Assembly: GCA_019636285.1 (NCBI GenBank)
Contig: JAHBXV010000040.1
Location: 1-56,317 of the forward strand
Origin: Planctomycetaceae bacterium
GTDB lineage: Bacteria; Planctomycetota; Planctomycetia; Planctomycetales; Planctomycetaceae
Length of the DNA stretch: 56,317 bases
Direction: 5' to 3'
Shown piece by piece: positions 18,594-27,875 of the stretch (within the stretch, counting starts at the first letter, position 1; each line of letters starts with the position of its first letter). The notes under the pieces are model-generated. The model searched no databases. It had not been told where the DNA came from and saw only the letters and a program-made list of their open reading frames with translations. The position numbers were made by a program, and so were the translations under genes.

Positions 18594-20102
18594 TCAGGCC
18601 GTGGGAGCGGTGCCGGCCGCGTCGGCCACGACGTCGCTGGATCGAAACCGAACGTCGATCAAGGTTGTCACGCCATTGCCGCTCGCGGGATGGCGACCCT
18701 TGCGGAATTGAACCCGCCAAACCATATTCCCGCTCACCTCCGTGACTCCTTCGTCTCCCGGAATAAACAGTTCAGCCGACTCGCCCGGTGCCAGGGGTTT
18801 CCCCAAATCGAGCCCCGCGATTTTCCATTCGCTCTCAACCGGCATGTCGAACACGTGATGGAGTTCGCCGCCCGGCCGACGCTGGCTGACTTCGCAGAAG
18901 AAATTGTTCGTGGCGACGGTTGTCCCTTGATCGCGATAGATTCGCTTAAAGACCAATGTCCCGTCGAGCGGCGCGAACGTTTGCTTCACCGATACATTCT
19001 CAAACTTGAGCCAGAGTTTCAGGACCGGAGCGGAATCGGGCCGCCTTACGGCAGTGGGCTGACCATTGTAATGCACGAACTGCAAGGGCCCTCGAGTGAC
19101 CCGGAGCGGCGTGACGACCACATCCCCGAATCGCCGCGACTCGCGCAGGGAAAGCACGTGCCCCGGAGCGACGTCGGCATCGGGCGGCGCCACCCTCAGG
19201 CCAACCTCGCCATCCTTGTTCACGGGCGGCAGCAGATCGGGGAGGCTCTCCAGTTCGTGAACGCTGGGGCCTGCCAGAAACAGGATGTAAATCAGCGTCA
19301 GAGTGACGGCACAGGCATAGCTGCCGACGTAAATCAGCCACTTCTTGGGAACAACTTCGTCTGCCGTCCCAGGAGACGCCGGAGTCGACGTCGACGACGC
19401 GAGCGCCTCGTTCTCTTCCGAGAGGGCTGGCATGTCGGTTGTCGCGCCAACATCCGCGAATGCCTGAAACGGCTGGGTCGTTTCAAAATCGCTGAAACTT
19501 TCGGTCAACATCTCGTAGCCGGTCGTGGCAACGATTTCCTCGGACTCCGATGTCGTTGTCAGCGAGAATTCGTTGTTGGCTTCGGACGCCGGTTCCGTGG
19601 CCGCGAAGACGGTCGGCGTTTCGGCGTCGACGTACGACTCCTGCAAGTCGGACGGCACCAAAGGAAGGTTGGCGTGACTATGTGAAACCAGATCGGCCAA
19701 ATCCCCGTTCTTCTCGGGCGCGATCGGTTCGTGAATGCTCTCGCCCGATCGTGCCGATCTGGTCGCTGACGCGTCCGTTGTGTCGATGTCCACCGGTTCC
19801 GAGGGAATCCCCGACGACTCTACGCGACCGTCGTTCGACTCTGCCGCGTCCAAAGGCTCGTCGGTCCGTATGGTGTCCGGTAAAGCGACCACCGGTCGAT
19901 GATCGTTCGGGTTCACCATGACGGTTGATTCCTCGACGGGGGCGGGCCCGGCGGCGAATTCCTCGCCCGCGGCTCCCACGACCGCGAAGTCCTCGTCATG
20001 AAGCATCAGTTCCTGTCCGCAATGAGGACAGGCGACCACCTCATTTGGGCGTTCGATCACCAGTTCGCCGTGGCAATTGCCGCAACTGACTTCCAAGGCC
20101 AT
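18594..20102 (-). CDS. Zinc-ribbon membrane protein with large extracytoplasmic domain
   Basis: 502 residues. The N-terminus is a zinc ribbon (CGNCHGELVIERPNEVVACPHCGQELML). A long acidic, Ser/Thr/Glu-rich and probably disordered linker covers about 35-245. One membrane segment follows (WLIYVGSYACAVTLTLIYILFLAG, written here in part as YVGSYACAVTLTLIYILFL), then a beta-rich C-terminal domain (about 290-490) with RVTRGPLQFVHYNG and PVLKLWLKFENVS, resembling DUF4352-like or immunoglobulin-type folds. It may sense or bind something outside the membrane; no function can be named. Confidence 0.8.
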   Translation of the reverse strand: MALEVSCGNCHGELVIERPNEVVACPHCGQELMLHDEDFAVVGAAGEEFAAGPAPVEESTVMVNPNDHRPVVALPDTIRTDEPLDAAESNDGRVESSGIPSEPVDIDTTDASATRSARSGESIHEPIAPEKNGDLADLVSHSHANLPLVPSDLQESYVDAETPTVFAATEPASEANNEFSLTTTSESEEIVATTGYEMLTESFSDFETTQPFQAFADVGATTDMPALSEENEALASSTSTPASPGTADEVVPKKWLIYVGSYACAVTLTLIYILFLAGPSVHELESLPDLLPPVNKDGEVGLRVAPPDADVAPGHVLSLRESRRFGDVVVTPLRVTRGPLQFVHYNGQPTAVRRPDSAPVLKLWLKFENVSVKQTFAPLDGTLVFKRIYRDQGTTVATNNFFCEVSQRRPGGELHHVFDMPVESEWKIAGLDLGKPLAPGESAELFIPGDEGVTEVSGNMVWRVQFRKGRHPASGNGVTTLIDVRFRSSDVVADAAGTAPTA

Positions 20103-20148
20103 CCAAACACCCTTCCAGAAAACCCGATCACCGACGTCGGCTTAAAGT

Positions 20149-20898
20149 TTAGCTGACGTTTCGTGACTTGCAGCGTTCCAGCCAGTTCACAGTGACAGGC
20201 AAGCCTTCCAGACTCAAGAGTTGCTCGGCCTCAAACGGCAAGACGCCCAGAATCTCGACATCCCCGCGTCGCGAGATCTCGCCGCCGTTGGCTTCGGTCG
20301 ACAGGTCGGCATCGTCCGCGCTGGGGGAATTCAATACAACTCCGGCGACTGACAAGCCGCGAGTTCGAACCGCTTCGAGCGTCAGCAGCGTGTGGTTAAT
20401 GGTCCCCAAACCCCGCCCCGCGACCACCAGAACCGGCCAACCCAATTGGGTCGCAAAGTCGCCAAAATCGGTGTCATCGGTCAACGGGCACAAGAATCCT
20501 CCGGCTCCTTCGACCAGCAGGTAGTCGGCGCACCCCGCCCAGGCGGCCAGCCCCTTCCAAAGCCCCTCCCACGAGACGCTCCGATCTTCGCGCGCGGCCG
20601 CGAGGGGGGGGGCCAACGGAGCCAGAAATTGCTGCGGGCAGATTCGATCATCGGGGTGGGTGCCGCCCAGAGCTCGCGACAGTCGCGAAATATCCTCCCA
20701 GGCCAGGTCACCATCCGGGCGGGGTTCCGCCCCGGAACAGACTGGCTTATAGGCTCCGACGCGAATTCCTGCCGAAACGAGTTGTCGAATGATCTGGCAG
20801 GTCACGTAAGTCTTGCCGACGCCCGTGTTCGTTCCCGTCACGAACAAGCCGTGCAACTTTCGGTTCGCTGGGTCGCGGTTGGTCGTCATCGGTTCCAT
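20149..20898 (-). CDS. bioD: Dethiobiotin synthase
   Basis: 249 residues from the ATG at 20898 (a second ATG at 20889 is equally possible; the longer frame from 21033 has non-homologous sequence). It closes the ureido ring of dethiobiotin from diaminopelargonate, CO2 and ATP, the penultimate step of biotin synthesis, in the cytoplasm. The P-loop is GTNTGVGKT (22-30), then AYKPVCSG (catalytic Lys), LLVEGAGGFLCPL and VVLNSP. It stands alone here, without bioA, bioB or bioF, and no BirA-type operator is apparent upstream. Confidence 0.92.
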   Translation of the reverse strand: MEPMTTNRDPANRKLHGLFVTGTNTGVGKTYVTCQIIRQLVSAGIRVGAYKPVCSGAEPRPDGDLAWEDISRLSRALGGTHPDDRICPQQFLAPLAPPLAAAREDRSVSWEGLWKGLAAWAGCADYLLVEGAGGFLCPLTDDTDFGDFATQLGWPVLVVAGRGLGTINHTLLTLEAVRTRGLSVAGVVLNSPSADDADLSTEANGGEISRRGDVEILGVLPFEAEQLLSLEGLPVTVNWLERCKSRNVS

Positions 20899-21322
20899 CG
20901 GGCGGCCGTCAACACCTCGCGAATTCCGGTCTGGTTTAGGCCAGCCGGTTTGACCATTGGGGAAGTCGCCCCGTAAACTGAAATGGCTGAAGCAAGTTTG
21001 ACAGTTCCGTTCCGGCTTTTCACCACGTTTCATTCGTCATGGCGGCAATCGTTCGCGCGGGACGGCACTGGCAGGTCAAAATACTTCAGCAGACGGAAAA
21101 CCTCCCGTTCGGCGGAAAGAATTCCGTTGGAATTCCCGCGGAAACCGGGGCGTGAACCTGATTTTCGAGCGGGCCGCCGATGCCCATTCCATTTGATCCC
21201 GACTTCCCGGCGACCCAGCCCGCCTGCACGGCTCGAATCGCCGAACGAATGTCCGCCTGGTACTAACGACGTCTGACACTTCTGATTCGATCTCACGGGC
21301 CAGTCCCCTGCGGAGGCGACAC
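20899..21322. other. Intergenic region between divergent genes
   Basis: 424 bases between bioD (minus) and the hydrolase-like gene (plus). Open frames here are not protein-like. It should carry two promoters; I see no clear operator or hairpin. Confidence 0.4.
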
Positions 21323-22303
21323 ATGATCCGACCGACACGCTCCTTGCCGGTTCTGTCATCCTGTTTCACGGACGGCCTCCGACGTGCCTGCCGCGTCCCG
21401 ACGATCCTAGCGGTCCTGCTGACTACGTCGCTGACGCTCGCACCAGCGGTCCATGGGCAGGCAACGCCCAAGAAGGACGTCATTTCCGAACAATCGATTC
21501 CGACCAAGGATGGCCGCTTCAGTCTCAAGACAACGTATTATCAGTCGAGCGCCGGGCAAAGCGCCCCCGTCGTGGTGCTGCTCGCGGGTCGCTCGGGCAA
21601 CCGCATGATCTGGAAGCCGTTCGCCGAGTATCTCCAGAAGTCCGGCTATGCCGTTCTGGCGGTCGATCTGCGCGTGCAGGGCGAAACCGCCGCGACGGCC
21701 GCCCAAGCTGGCGGCAAAGTCGAAACAGGCGACCTGAAAGCCACCGACTACGCGGAAATGGTGGCCGAAGACATGGAAGCCGTGAAACGGTTCATTTTCG
21801 ATGAACATCAGCGTAAGCAGTTAAACATGGCCAAAATGGCCATCGTGGCGGCCGACCAGCTTTGCTCCGTCGCCGTTGCTTACACGGACGTCGACTGGTC
21901 GAAGACTCCCTACGACGACGCTCCGACCTTCGCGCAGCGAACGCCGCGCGGCCAGGACGTGAAGGCTCTGGTCCTTCTCTCGCCCGAACAGACGGCTCCG
22001 GGGCTTTCGGTCCTGCAATCCATCGCGAAACTGAAGGCGGCAAAGATTCCGGTTCTGATCGGCGTCAGCAAAAGCGATCCCCAGGACAAGGGATCGTCCC
22101 GCAAGATTCATCAGGTTCTCGCCCCCCGCAAGGAAGGCTTCGAGCATATTTATTTGGAACAATATCAGGGCAAGGGACGCGGGACCGACCTGATGGCGGC
22201 GCCGCTGCGAACGCCGGTTCATATCACCAATTTTCTGGACCAGCACCTCAAGAAGCTTGAAATCAACTGGCAGGACCGCCGCAGTCGTCTGGAACGAAAC
22301 TGA
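21323..22303 (+). CDS. Secreted alpha/beta-hydrolase-like protein, nucleophile doubtful
   Basis: 326 residues. The N-terminus carries a signal peptide (hydrophobic VPTILAVLLTTSLTLAPAVHGQA). The strand-turn pattern of an alpha/beta hydrolase is clear: APVVVLLAGRSGNRMIWKPFAEYLQKSGYAVLAVDLR, then a later VKALVLLSPEQ and IPVLIGVSKSDP. The nucleophile elbow, usually GxSxG, reads IVAADQLCSVAV here, so the catalytic serine seems to be missing. It may bind instead of hydrolyse, or act with Cys. GGAGG stands before the ATG. Confidence 0.75.
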   Translation: MIRPTRSLPVLSSCFTDGLRRACRVPTILAVLLTTSLTLAPAVHGQATPKKDVISEQSIPTKDGRFSLKTTYYQSSAGQSAPVVVLLAGRSGNRMIWKPFAEYLQKSGYAVLAVDLRVQGETAATAAQAGGKVETGDLKATDYAEMVAEDMEAVKRFIFDEHQRKQLNMAKMAIVAADQLCSVAVAYTDVDWSKTPYDDAPTFAQRTPRGQDVKALVLLSPEQTAPGLSVLQSIAKLKAAKIPVLIGVSKSDPQDKGSSRKIHQVLAPRKEGFEHIYLEQYQGKGRGTDLMAAPLRTPVHITNFLDQHLKKLEINWQDRRSRLERN

Positions 22304-22373
22304 CCATCGGTTCTCGGCCGCCGGATAGCATCTTGTGGTGAATGAAATCTCTTGACGGAGTGGCCATCGGCAA

Positions 22374-22919
22374 ATGCCCCTTGAAACCTCGCGTTCGATT
22401 CGTGTCGGAAAATCCGTCTGCGGAAAGGGCGTCTACGCCGCTCGCGATCTTCCGGGCGAACAGCCCGTCGGCCGTATCCTGGGTCGTGTGATCGATGATC
22501 CTGACTATACGTCATCGTATTGCATCGACCTGGGAGACAACCTGTCTCTCGAGCCTCGCAGTCCGTTTCGCTATCTGAATCACTCGTGTACGCCGAACTG
22601 CATGCTCTCGCTATACGACTGCGAGTACGAGGACGGGACGCCGGCTCCGTCCGAGCTTTACCTGGAAACGCTTCGGCCGGTCATGGCGGGAGAAGAACTG
22701 ACGATCGACTATGCGTGGAGCGCCGACGGTGCGATTCCCTGCCTGTGCGGCAGTTCGGCCTGCCGCGGGTGGATCGTGGATCCGGAACAGTTGCCATTGC
22801 TTTTGAAGCGCGAGGCGGCCAAGCAACGATCCAAGCGACAGAGCACCAAATCGGCGACTGGAAAATCGTCGAAGAAAAGCCCCGGAGAAAAGAAAACCGC
22901 ACGGGGGAAACGGTCCTGA
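22374..22919 (+). CDS. SET-domain lysine methyltransferase-like protein
   Basis: 181 residues. The SET fold is evident: KGVYAARDLPGEQ at the start, RYLNHSCTPNCM (the NHSCxPN motif, 67-77), GEELTIDY (106-113) and the post-SET zinc motif CLCGSSACRGWI (123-134). The family transfers methyl groups from S-adenosylmethionine to protein lysines. The C-terminal 35 residues are very rich in Lys and Ser (KQRSKRQSTKSATGKSSKKS) and look like a histone-type tail, which could target nucleic acid or be itself a substrate. Bacterial SET proteins of this kind occur in planctomycetes; targets are unknown. Confidence 0.88.
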   Translation: MPLETSRSIRVGKSVCGKGVYAARDLPGEQPVGRILGRVIDDPDYTSSYCIDLGDNLSLEPRSPFRYLNHSCTPNCMLSLYDCEYEDGTPAPSELYLETLRPVMAGEELTIDYAWSADGAIPCLCGSSACRGWIVDPEQLPLLLKREAAKQRSKRQSTKSATGKSSKKSPGEKKTARGKRS

Positions 22920-23154
22920 TTTCCCGCTCCGCGCGGATGTGACGAAGTTAACGAAAACTCCGCTGGAAAAGGGACTTGCCCACGGCGCCACGCCTGTGCC
23001 ACACTGCTTCGTTCGGGCAACGAAACACCCTCGATCGACCGGGCTCCGGTTGGCAAGTCGTCAGGTTCGTCGTCGTCCGATCGACCCGTGCATAAGAAAC
23101 CCCGCCCGTTTCGGGAGAGAAGCGGCGTGGGAAAGGTTCAAGGGAAGGGAAAAC

Positions 23155-23967
23155 GTGCGATCTGCCAGCCGCCTGTTGATGGTGATTGTCCTCGGAGCCA
23201 GCCTGGGATCCTCCGCCAGCGCGCAGGGAATCGTGTCGCAGTTGCCGCCTGACGGAACCTGGGTCCGCTTCGAGGGAACGTACGGCCAGACGGAAGTTCG
23301 CGCCGGCACGGCCACTGGCCAGCTCGAAATCCCGGCCTGGGTGGAGCACGTCACGGTCAAGTCGGTCGGCACCGAGATGGCCGAATTTCAGGGCGAGCAG
23401 ACAGCCTGCCGGTGGCTTGAGATCGTCGTCGAACGAGGTCGGACAAAGGAAGGGGTGATCGACCCCGGCCAGAGCGGCCGAGAAGTCTACAAGGTGCTAG
23501 TCCCCGAATCAGCCGTGACCCCGCAACTGGCGACCGACAACGGCGTACCGGTCGCTTTCCTCCCCATCGTCAAGGGAATGCGGCAACTGGGATCAACGCC
23601 CCCGCAACCCATGCAGTCGCTGGCCCTGCAAACCTACCCGGCGTGTGCCCTTGTCGGCTATTACCGGAACGTCATGACCAAACCCGAGACCGTCGATCCG
23701 CAGATCGGCCTGGGTGCCGTTCAGGCCACGGAAATGACGGGGACCATTTCGCTGGAACGAGCCGACAGCCGCACCAACCAGGAAACGGTCGTCTGGCGAT
23801 CGGCCGACGTCCCGTTTGGCACCGCCGCCTGGTCCGCCAAAATTACCCGCGAGATCAAGGACGCCCAGGCCCCGCGCGAGGACTTCAAGCCGGTCAGCGT
23901 GGTCACCGTTCAGCTTAAGGCCCAGGAAACCGGCAGCAACGCTCAGAGCGAGCTGCAGGTCCCGTAG
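23155..23967 (+). CDS. Secreted hypothetical protein
   Basis: 270 residues from a GTG at 23155 with AAGGGAAGGGA just upstream; longer in-frame readings are basic and not protein-like. A signal peptide (SRLLMVIVLGASLGSSASAQ) is followed by a beta-rich domain: PPDGTWVRFEGTYGQTEV opens it, and ACRWLEIVVERG, REVYKVLVPESAV and SVVTVQLK follow. The start resembles other planctomycete secreted proteins read as DGTWVRFEG; function unknown. No membrane anchor. Confidence 0.75.
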   Translation: MRSASRLLMVIVLGASLGSSASAQGIVSQLPPDGTWVRFEGTYGQTEVRAGTATGQLEIPAWVEHVTVKSVGTEMAEFQGEQTACRWLEIVVERGRTKEGVIDPGQSGREVYKVLVPESAVTPQLATDNGVPVAFLPIVKGMRQLGSTPPQPMQSLALQTYPACALVGYYRNVMTKPETVDPQIGLGAVQATEMTGTISLERADSRTNQETVVWRSADVPFGTAAWSAKITREIKDAQAPREDFKPVSVVTVQLKAQETGSNAQSELQVP

Positions 23968-24098
23968 GCGTGCGTTGAGTTTCCAGGAGCGAGGGGCTCC
24001 TCGCGCGCCGAGACGTTTGATGTCCTGCCCCCGAGCAGGGTAAAAGGCGAACAGTCACCTGTCGGCTCTCCAGGTCTGTTCGCTGAAGGGACATCGTC

Positions 24099-25520
24099 AT
24101 GACGCGCATCCCGCGCCTCCCGTTGCTGCTTCTTTCCCTGCTCATCATCGGCGAGGCCGATCGATTATTGGCCGCTGAGCCGCGCCCCAACATTGTCTGG
24201 ATCATGGCCGATGATCTCGGCTACGGCGAACTGGGGTGCTACGGGCAAAAAGTCATTGCGACGCCGGCCATCGACGCGATGGCGAAAGACGGCTTGCGGT
24301 TTACAAGGTTCTACGCGGGAGCGACCGTCTGCGCGCCGTCGCGATCGGTTCTCATGACGGGCCAGCATCACGGTCACACCCGCGTACGAGGGAATGCGGG
24401 TGATCAGAATCCCCAGGCGCAGGCGCTGCGCGACGGGGAGGTCACGGTGGCGAAGCTGCTCCAAGAGGCCGGTTATCGCACGGCGCTTGTGGGCAAATGG
24501 GGCCTGGGAGACGTGGGCGAGGCGGAGACCGGCCTGCCGCGCAAACAGGGTTTCGACGAGTTCTTCGGTTACCTCAACCAGAAGCACGCCCACAACCATT
24601 TCCCGGATTTTCTCTGGCGAAATGAAACTGGCGAATCGCTGCCGAATGTTGTCACCCGTGTCGGCAATACGGGAGCCGGTTACGCGACTGAGGCGAAGGT
24701 CTTTGCGGATGATCTCTTCGCCGAGGAGGCCCGCAAGTGGGTCAGCGAGAACCGCGAACGTCCGTTCTTCCTCTACTGGTCGATGGTCATCCCCCACGCC
24801 AACAACGAGCGCACACGTGCTCTAGGAAACGGCGCCCAAGTACCTGACTTCGCCCCTTACACGAATAAGGACTGGCCCGACCCGGACAAGGGGCACGCCG
24901 CGATGATTTCGCGGCTCGACGGGATGGTCGGTCAGTTCCTCGAGCACCTCAAGCAGGAGGGCCTCGCGGAGAAGACGCTTGTGATCTTCACGTCGGACAA
25001 TGGCCCCCACAAAGAAAGCGGCCACGACGCGACACGGTTTTCACCGTCCGGATCGGTCCGCGGCTACAAGCGCGATCTGACCGATGGCGGCATTCGCGTT
25101 CCGGGAATTGCCTGGTGGCCCGGCCACATCGCGGGTGGCGGCACCACGGACCACGTCGCCTACTTCGGCGACTTCCTCGCCACCGCCTGCGACCTCGCGA
25201 ACATCGACGTCCCCGCCGACCGCGACTCCATCAGCTTCGTCCCCACGCTCATCGGCAATCCCGACAAACAAGCCGAGCACGATCTGCTCTACTGGGAATT
25301 CCACGAACGAGGCTTCCAGCAGGCCGGCCTCTACCACGGCCGCTGGAAAGGCATCGTCGCCAACAACGGCCCCCTGGCGTTATACGATCTCGAAACCGAC
25401 CCTCGTGAAGAACACGACGTCGCCAGCAAATACCCCGACCTCGCGGCGCGGCTGAAGAACCGCATTGCGAAGGAACGGACAGAGTCGGAGGACTGGCCGG
25501 TGCGGGTGATGAAGAAGTAA
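24099..25520 (+). CDS. Sulfatase, formylglycine (Cys) type
   Basis: 473 residues with a signal peptide (LPLLLLSLLIIGEADRLLA). The sulfatase fold begins RPNIVWIMADDLGYGELGCYG (metal-binding Asp pair 38-39). The active-site motif VCAPSRSVLMTG (77-88) places Cys78 for conversion to formylglycine; HGHTRVRGN, GKWGLGD, TSDNGPHKESGHD and GSVRGYKRDLTDGG complete the site. It is of the arylsulfatase A-like type that removes sulfate from glycans or aryl sulfates in the periplasm. No sulfatase-modifying enzyme is nearby. AAGGGA precedes the ATG. Confidence 0.93.
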   Translation: MTRIPRLPLLLLSLLIIGEADRLLAAEPRPNIVWIMADDLGYGELGCYGQKVIATPAIDAMAKDGLRFTRFYAGATVCAPSRSVLMTGQHHGHTRVRGNAGDQNPQAQALRDGEVTVAKLLQEAGYRTALVGKWGLGDVGEAETGLPRKQGFDEFFGYLNQKHAHNHFPDFLWRNETGESLPNVVTRVGNTGAGYATEAKVFADDLFAEEARKWVSENRERPFFLYWSMVIPHANNERTRALGNGAQVPDFAPYTNKDWPDPDKGHAAMISRLDGMVGQFLEHLKQEGLAEKTLVIFTSDNGPHKESGHDATRFSPSGSVRGYKRDLTDGGIRVPGIAWWPGHIAGGGTTDHVAYFGDFLATACDLANIDVPADRDSISFVPTLIGNPDKQAEHDLLYWEFHERGFQQAGLYHGRWKGIVANNGPLALYDLETDPREEHDVASKYPDLAARLKNRIAKERTESEDWPVRVMKK

Positions 25521-25683
25521 GTGCTCAAGACACTTTTGAACGTGGCGGCGTAATTGCCAGGTTGCGATTGAATCGACCGGCTACTCAGGGTGTCAGCAGT
25601 ATGCCGCTTTTTACCCATGGCTGACTTTTGCGACTGCTCGGCGATAGAGAGCCTGAGCCTGGTCACCCGAGCTGACGAACCAT

Positions 25684-26163
25684 CTAGGGTACATAGACAT
25701 GCAGCATCCAGCACACAATGCCAAGAAGAGCAGCCTGTGCGATGTCCATACGGGAGGCGGCAGGGCGCCTCAAGCAGATAACGAAGGCCGCGACCGCGAT
25801 CGCCCCCCCAATGAGCGTGCCAGCATGTACAAGTGGGTAAACCATCGCAGACTTCACGAGTAGTGCATCGTTTTGAAATATTAAAAGCTGACTCCAAGTG
25901 ACAACCGTGCCGACCAATGGATAGGCACCAATGATGTTGTCGCACCACCAGATGCTCGCAAGTAGAGCAAAAAAGTACGCGAAGCAAATGAATTCAAGTC
26001 GCGTAACCAGGTGGAGCGACCCATCGTCCTTCTGCCGACAGTTCATCGCCTTGGAAACGGCGAGGCGCATCAGCGAGACCGCAATGCCTCCTGCCACCAA
26101 GATGTTTACCAGCGCCCACATTCCGATTCCTGAAACGGCATCTGGGAACCACCAGCCAGTCAC
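25684..26163 (-). CDS. Small integral membrane protein
   Basis: 159 residues with a GTG start; the ribosome site is weak. Four hydrophobic segments are visible (about 12-32, 55-72, 80-95, 105-150), with polar loops. No family recognised. The region is locally lower in GC than its neighbours, as is its upstream flank. I call it real on the helix pattern, but it could be spurious. Confidence 0.55.
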   Translation of the reverse strand: MTGWWFPDAVSGIGMWALVNILVAGGIAVSLMRLAVSKAMNCRQKDDGSLHLVTRLEFICFAYFFALLASIWWCDNIIGAYPLVGTVVTWSQLLIFQNDALLVKSAMVYPLVHAGTLIGGAIAVAAFVICLRRPAASRMDIAQAALLGIVCWMLHVYVP

Positions 26164-26207
26164 ACTTGCCGTCCAATTCTAATCTCCCACGGACGTCTGA
26201 AAAAGAA

Positions 26208-26233
26208 AACCCCTGACCTCACGATCAGGGGTT
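26208..26233 (-). terminator. Rho-independent terminator
   Basis: On the minus strand AACCCCTGA and TCAGGGGTT form a nine-pair stem with an eight-base loop, followed by TTCTTTTT-rich sequence. It ends the 2TM-domain gene. Confidence 0.7.
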
Positions 26234-26305
26234 CGCTGCTCTTCGTCACGGCGAAATCGAGCCGTTCCGCGCTCAATGGCCGGCGGCTCTTGGTTCATCA
26301 GCAGG

Positions 26306-26671
26306 CTAGATGGTCGGCGGGCGATCAGAACTTGATTCGCTCATGCGGTCCGCGATATTCTCGTGAGTGGCATTCCGGTTGGCTTGTCGCTCTTCGCGAC
26401 GTTCCTGCCGCATCTCCACCCGGTTCTCCCGCTTCTCCATCCGCTCGCGTTTCGCAGCGATGGATTTCTCGCGAAAGCCGGGGGCATAAGTGAGGAACGC
26501 ATGCAGAGCCACGCCGAGTCCCCAGCCGCCGGCCACCCACAACACCCACATTCTCTCCGGATTTCGCGTGTAATTGAGGTAGAAGAGCCCCCCGACCACA
26601 ATCACGTACACCGCAGCATGAATCGCAAATCCCATGTCCAGCCGGTCTTCCGCTTTTGCCTGAGTAGCCAC
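26306..26671 (-). CDS. 2TM-domain membrane protein with charged tail
   Basis: 121 residues from a GTG with AGGAGGAAAT directly upstream. Two transmembrane helices (about 14-33 and 42-60) form the 2TM domain: GFAIHAAVYVIVVGGLFYLNY and WVLWVAGGWGLGVALHAFL. The second half is very basic and acidic (RERMEKRENRVEMRQERREERQANR) and probably helical. 2TM proteins of this kind are known from histidine kinases and small stand-alone proteins; the role of the latter is unknown. Confidence 0.75.
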   Translation of the reverse strand: MATQAKAEDRLDMGFAIHAAVYVIVVGGLFYLNYTRNPERMWVLWVAGGWGLGVALHAFLTYAPGFREKSIAAKRERMEKRENRVEMRQERREERQANRNATHENIADRMSESSSDRPPTI

Positions 26672-26827
26672 GATTTCCTCCTGTCAGAGTGGTTCGCGTC
26701 TGTCGTTTGAGCGGCCATTGCCGCGGGATATCCCGCATTCTTGATGCCAGCCTCCCGGCAATGGGCCGTCCATTGGACCTAAGTTGCTCCCTGAACTTTG
26801 GCAACAGTCGTGCCAACGAACGAAAAA

Positions 26828-26846
26828 CCCCGCCATTTAGGCGGGG
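26828..26846 (-). terminator. Rho-independent terminator of the amidohydrolase gene
   Basis: On the minus strand CCCCGCC and GGCGGGG pair around a TAAAT loop, followed by TTTTTCG. It lies 56 bases beyond the stop of the nitrilase-family gene. Confidence 0.8.
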
Positions 26847-26901
26847 CATGCTGAAAGACAAATCTCGCGCCAGCTCGTGACATCTCTGATCCGATAATGC
26901 T

Positions 26902-27753
26902 TCAGGACACTCGATCCGCCCCCATCGCCTCCTCAAAATGCGACTTGAGCGCATGCCAGCACGTCCGGGCCTGCTTCATGCGGAAGTCGTAATTAGGGTT
27001 TTTGGTGTCCAGGTCGGCCATCAGGAAGTCTTCCGTGTGGCGGCGGGTGCGGGCGAGGATTTCGCCGCCGGGGTCGATCACGTAGCTGTCGCCATAGCCG
27101 ATCCCTTCGGTACGGGTGATTGCCGGGTCGATACCGTTGACGACGTTGTTGCCCCGTACGAAATAGACGCCGTTTTCGATCGCACGGGCGGTATGGTCGG
27201 CTCTGACTTTCATGAAGTGGGAGATCACCCCCGGTCCGGCGATGTAATTGAAGTGGGGGGCGAAAATGATGCGCGCCCCCTTGAGAGCCAGAATCCGCGT
27301 CGGCTCGTAATAGCCGCCGTCGGCGCAGATGACGACGCCAAACTTGACGCCGTCGCGTTCAAAGATGGGGAATACTCGCCCCTGCCGGTGAAACGGCTGA
27401 TAGGCCATGCATTTGCTGTAAGTACCCAGCAAGTGCCCGCGATGGACGACCATCGCCGTATTGAACAGATCCGGGCCGCGAACTTCGTTGAATCCGACGA
27501 TGGCCGTCGCTTCGAATCGGCTGGAAACATCCAGAACGCGCATCGCCTCGGGGGAATCGACCGCGAACGCCACCTGCCGCGTCCGTTCACCGGTGTCGGG
27601 ATAACCATTGAGGAAACATTCCGGGAACGAGACGACTTGTACGCGCTCGCGGTCGGCCCGTTCCAGCCCGGCTTCGAATTTGGCAAGGTTCTCCGCGAAC
27701 TTGCCCGCATGCGATTCGTACTGACAGTGTGCGATGCGCAGAAATTCTGGCAT
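26902..27753 (-). CDS. Carbon-nitrogen hydrolase (nitrilase superfamily)
   Basis: 283 residues. The catalytic triad is visible: Glu45 in VSFPECFLNG, Lys114 in YSKCMAYQPFHRQG and Cys143 in VVICADGGYYE. The family hydrolyses amides or nitriles in the cytoplasm. FRVRADHTARAIENG-type context and NNVVNG near 200 are family-like. The substrate cannot be read; it resembles the amidase branches (N-carbamoyl or omega-amidase type) more than true nitrilases. GGGAGAT precedes the ATG. Confidence 0.88.
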   Translation of the reverse strand: MPEFLRIAHCQYESHAGKFAENLAKFEAGLERADRERVQVVSFPECFLNGYPDTGERTRQVAFAVDSPEAMRVLDVSSRFEATAIVGFNEVRGPDLFNTAMVVHRGHLLGTYSKCMAYQPFHRQGRVFPIFERDGVKFGVVICADGGYYEPTRILALKGARIIFAPHFNYIAGPGVISHFMKVRADHTARAIENGVYFVRGNNVVNGIDPAITRTEGIGYGDSYVIDPGGEILARTRRHTEDFLMADLDTKNPNYDFRMKQARTCWHALKSHFEEAMGADRVS

Positions 27754-27786
27754 GGGTCATCTCCCTGTCAGTCGGCATAGTCGCGC

Positions 27787-27862
27787 CCTACACAACCGGT
27801 TGTGCCAGTCAGGAACCTGCGAGACTCCGGGCAATCGCCGCGCCCCACAGAGGTTGTGTAGG
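27787..27862. repeat. Intergenic inverted-repeat element, copy D (divergent)
   Basis: 76 bases with 11-base terminal inverted arms CCTACACAACC and GGTTGTGTAGG. The inner edges AACCGGTTG and CAGAGG match the elements at 28912, 46362 and 48827, although the arms differ. The left arm also contains the palindrome CACAACCGGTTGTG. Confidence 0.6.
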
Positions 27863-27875
27863 ACTTCAAAGACTG

